Of a stretch of 7,308 bases of DNA, positions 6,287 to 7,308 are shown piece by piece. The stretch's first letter is position 1. Every line of letters starts with the position of its first letter. This stretch comes from Candidatus Njordarchaeum guaymasense (lineage in GTDB: Archaea; Asgardarchaeota; Njordarchaeia; Njordarchaeales; Njordarchaeaceae): assembly GCA_030587605.1 (NCBI GenBank), contig JAUQYT010000364.1, positions 1 through 7,308 on the forward strand, in the 5' to 3' direction. Made by a program: the position numbers and the translations under genes. The notes under the pieces are model-generated. The model saw only the letters and a program-made list of their open reading frames with translations, had not been told where the DNA came from and made no database searches.

Positions 6287-7121
6287 CAAGCCCCATGCTT
6301 ATAACAAAAAGGCTCACGAACAACGTAATGAGAACAATGCACGGTGGAAGCCACCAGTTGATTAGGCCTCGGGTGAAAGCGTTGAAGTGCATTGACCAAT
6401 TGAGGATGATTCCTAGGCTCACTGTATTTTGCGGTCCTAGGCCGATCAGTTCAAGACCTGCCTCCGCCATCATTGCGCCGCTGACAATGAATGCAAACCA
6501 TGTTCCTAGGAATGTGAGCATGTTCGGAACAAGCTCCTTTGCGATTATTTCAATCCCGCTTGCCCCAGAAAGTTTTGCTAGTCTGACGAAGCCACGTTCC
6601 TTGAGGCTTAGAACTTGGGCTCGAAAGACCTTACAGGCAAAAGACCAACCAAAAGCTGCCAGAATTACGCTCATCAATGGAACATCTACCCTTCCGACCA
6701 CCGCTGCTATCAGAATAAGAATGGCCAGAGAAGGAATTGTTATGAAGACTTCAGTGAAGACGTTTATTATGCTATCTCCATAGCCTCCGTAGTAGGCTCC
6801 AAGCATGGCCAGCAATAAGGCAACTGCAAAGGCTATGATTCCTGCTGTGAAACCTATCTGCATTGAAAGAAGAGTCCCGGCAAATAGCTGGGTCAATATG
6901 TCTCTTCCCATAGGGTCGGTTCCTAGAATGTGTTCTGATGAAGGAGGAAGATTGGGAGCGACATCCCCTATTCTTCTTGGATGATACGGTGATATTGCGG
7001 AACCAATGCCGCTTATCACGAATATGCCAACAATAATGCATAGACCTATCAGGAATTTCCTGTTACTTCTGATTGCACCTAACTTTCTGATTGAAACAAA
7101 TATCCTCGAGTAGGTCTTCAC
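6252..7121 (-). CDS. oppC: ABC transporter permease, OppC/DppC type
   Basis: Inner permease of the Opp importer, 289 aa, normal length. A short cytoplasmic N-terminus leads to a first membrane helix at about 23-43. The extracytoplasmic segment then holds the family hallmark HILGTDPMGRD (64-74). Further helices lie at about 86-110, 125-142, 147-163, 202-220 and 258-279. The cytoplasmic coupling (EAA) loop is ERGFVRLAKLSGASGIEII (175-193), keeping the central Gly-Ala-Ser but with Arg-Leu-Ala where Glu-Ala-Ala is usual. EAGLELIGLGP (220-230) and the tail MGLDEIGNPRLR are typical. Start is GTG 7121, with AGGAGA (7131-7136) as ribosome site and only 2 bases after the stop of the upstream permease. 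The 3' end overlaps the OppD gene. Confidence 0.93.
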   Translation of the reverse strand: MKTYSRIFVSIRKLGAIRSNRKFLIGLCIIVGIFVISGIGSAISPYHPRRIGDVAPNLPPSSEHILGTDPMGRDILTQLFAGTLLSMQIGFTAGIIAFAVALLLAMLGAYYGGYGDSIINVFTEVFITIPSLAILILIAAVVGRVDVPLMSVILAAFGWSFACKVFRAQVLSLKERGFVRLAKLSGASGIEIIAKELVPNMLTFLGTWFAFIVSGAMMAEAGLELIGLGPQNTVSLGIILNWSMHFNAFTRGLINWWLPPCIVLITLFVSLFVISMGLDEIGNPRLRKR

Positions 7122-7123
7122 TG

Positions 7124-7308
7124 CTATTTTTCTCCTACTCTAGGATCCAAAAATGGGTATACCAAGTCAATGATGAGAGCAGCTGTTGTTACACCAAATA
7201 TTACAACAAGTGTTACACCTTGAATCAGCGGATAGTCCAACTGCTGCACAGCACTGTACATCAAGCTACCTATTCCAGGATAAGAGAAGATTATCTCAGT
7301 AATTATTG
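7124..7308 (-). CDS. oppB: ABC transporter permease, OppB/DppB type, C-terminal 60 residues (cut by window edge)
   Basis: A frame open from base 7306 down to the TAG at 7126-7124 reads IITEIIFSYPGIGSLMYSAV, then LDYPLIQGVTLVV, and ends LVYPFLDPRVGEK. This is the well-conserved end of OppB-type permeases: the ETVFSYPGIG-like coupling region, the DYPLVQG motif, a last membrane helix of about 20 residues, and DPR near the end. Roughly 250-270 residues, including the N-terminal helices, must lie past the right edge. The stop is 2 bases from the GTG of the next permease, as expected in an opp operon. Any solute-binding protein gene, which would identify the cargo, is probably further upstream. Confidence 0.88.
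   Translation of the reverse strand, partial: IITEIIFSYPGIGSLMYSAVQQLDYPLIQGVTLVVIFGVTTAALIIDLVYPFLDPRVGEK

Noticed and set aside
6190..6783. 197-residue plus-strand open frame opposite the permease and ATPase
   Set aside because: The minus strand encodes clear OppC and OppD motifs; the plus frame is low-complexity Ser/Arg/Ile-rich with no recognisable domain.
1..7308. CRISPR array, tRNA, rRNA, insertion sequence, toxin-antitoxin or defence system
   Set aside because: No spaced repeats, cloverleaf or transposase motifs were seen, and nearly all sequence is accounted for by metabolic and transport genes.

Overview
The window looks like an archaeal sugar-utilisation neighbourhood. Support for an archaeon: Shine-Dalgarno sites of the GGTGA type before the kinase and the F420 enzyme, purine-rich plus TATA-like elements of archaeal type sharing the 10-mer AAAGGCTTTT before the same two genes, TTG and GTG starts, and a coenzyme F420-dependent oxidoreductase. 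Moderate GC and heavy AGA/AGG arginine use would suit a Thermoproteota/Bathyarchaeia-type genome, but that placement is inference. No RNA gene, CRISPR array or mobile element was seen.

Plus strand, left: the 3' part of a class II (fuculose-phosphate type) aldolase runs in from the left edge with its catalytic Glu and three metal-binding His. A 101-base gap with a TATA-like element follows, then a complete FGGY carbohydrate kinase starting at TTG. Together they suggest phosphorylation of a ketose followed by cleavage to DHAP and an aldehyde.

Minus strand, middle: converging on the kinase with an 8-base gap is a broken DUF4038/GH140-like glycosidase. Its first ~40 residues and its C-terminal ~270 residues lie in different frames, and the middle of the catalytic domain is missing. 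It sits 35 bases downstream of an intact F420-dependent oxidoreductase of the glucose-6-phosphate dehydrogenase family, which has its own promoter-like region.

Minus strand, right: a tightly packed Opp/Dpp-type ABC transporter in the order permease B (C-terminal 60 residues only; the rest is beyond the right edge), permease C, ATPase D, ATPase F. Its promoter and any substrate-binding protein lie outside the window.

Working model (inference): the Opp-family importer, which in archaea often carries oligosaccharides, brings in a glycan fragment. A glycosidase (now decayed here) would have trimmed it. The F420 enzyme oxidises a sugar or sugar derivative, and the kinase/aldolase pair feeds a ketose into central metabolism. 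No clearly new system is visible. The points most worth checking are the broken glycosidase, with a slippery A6G heptamer at its frame change, and the changed phosphate-binding positions in the F420 enzyme.
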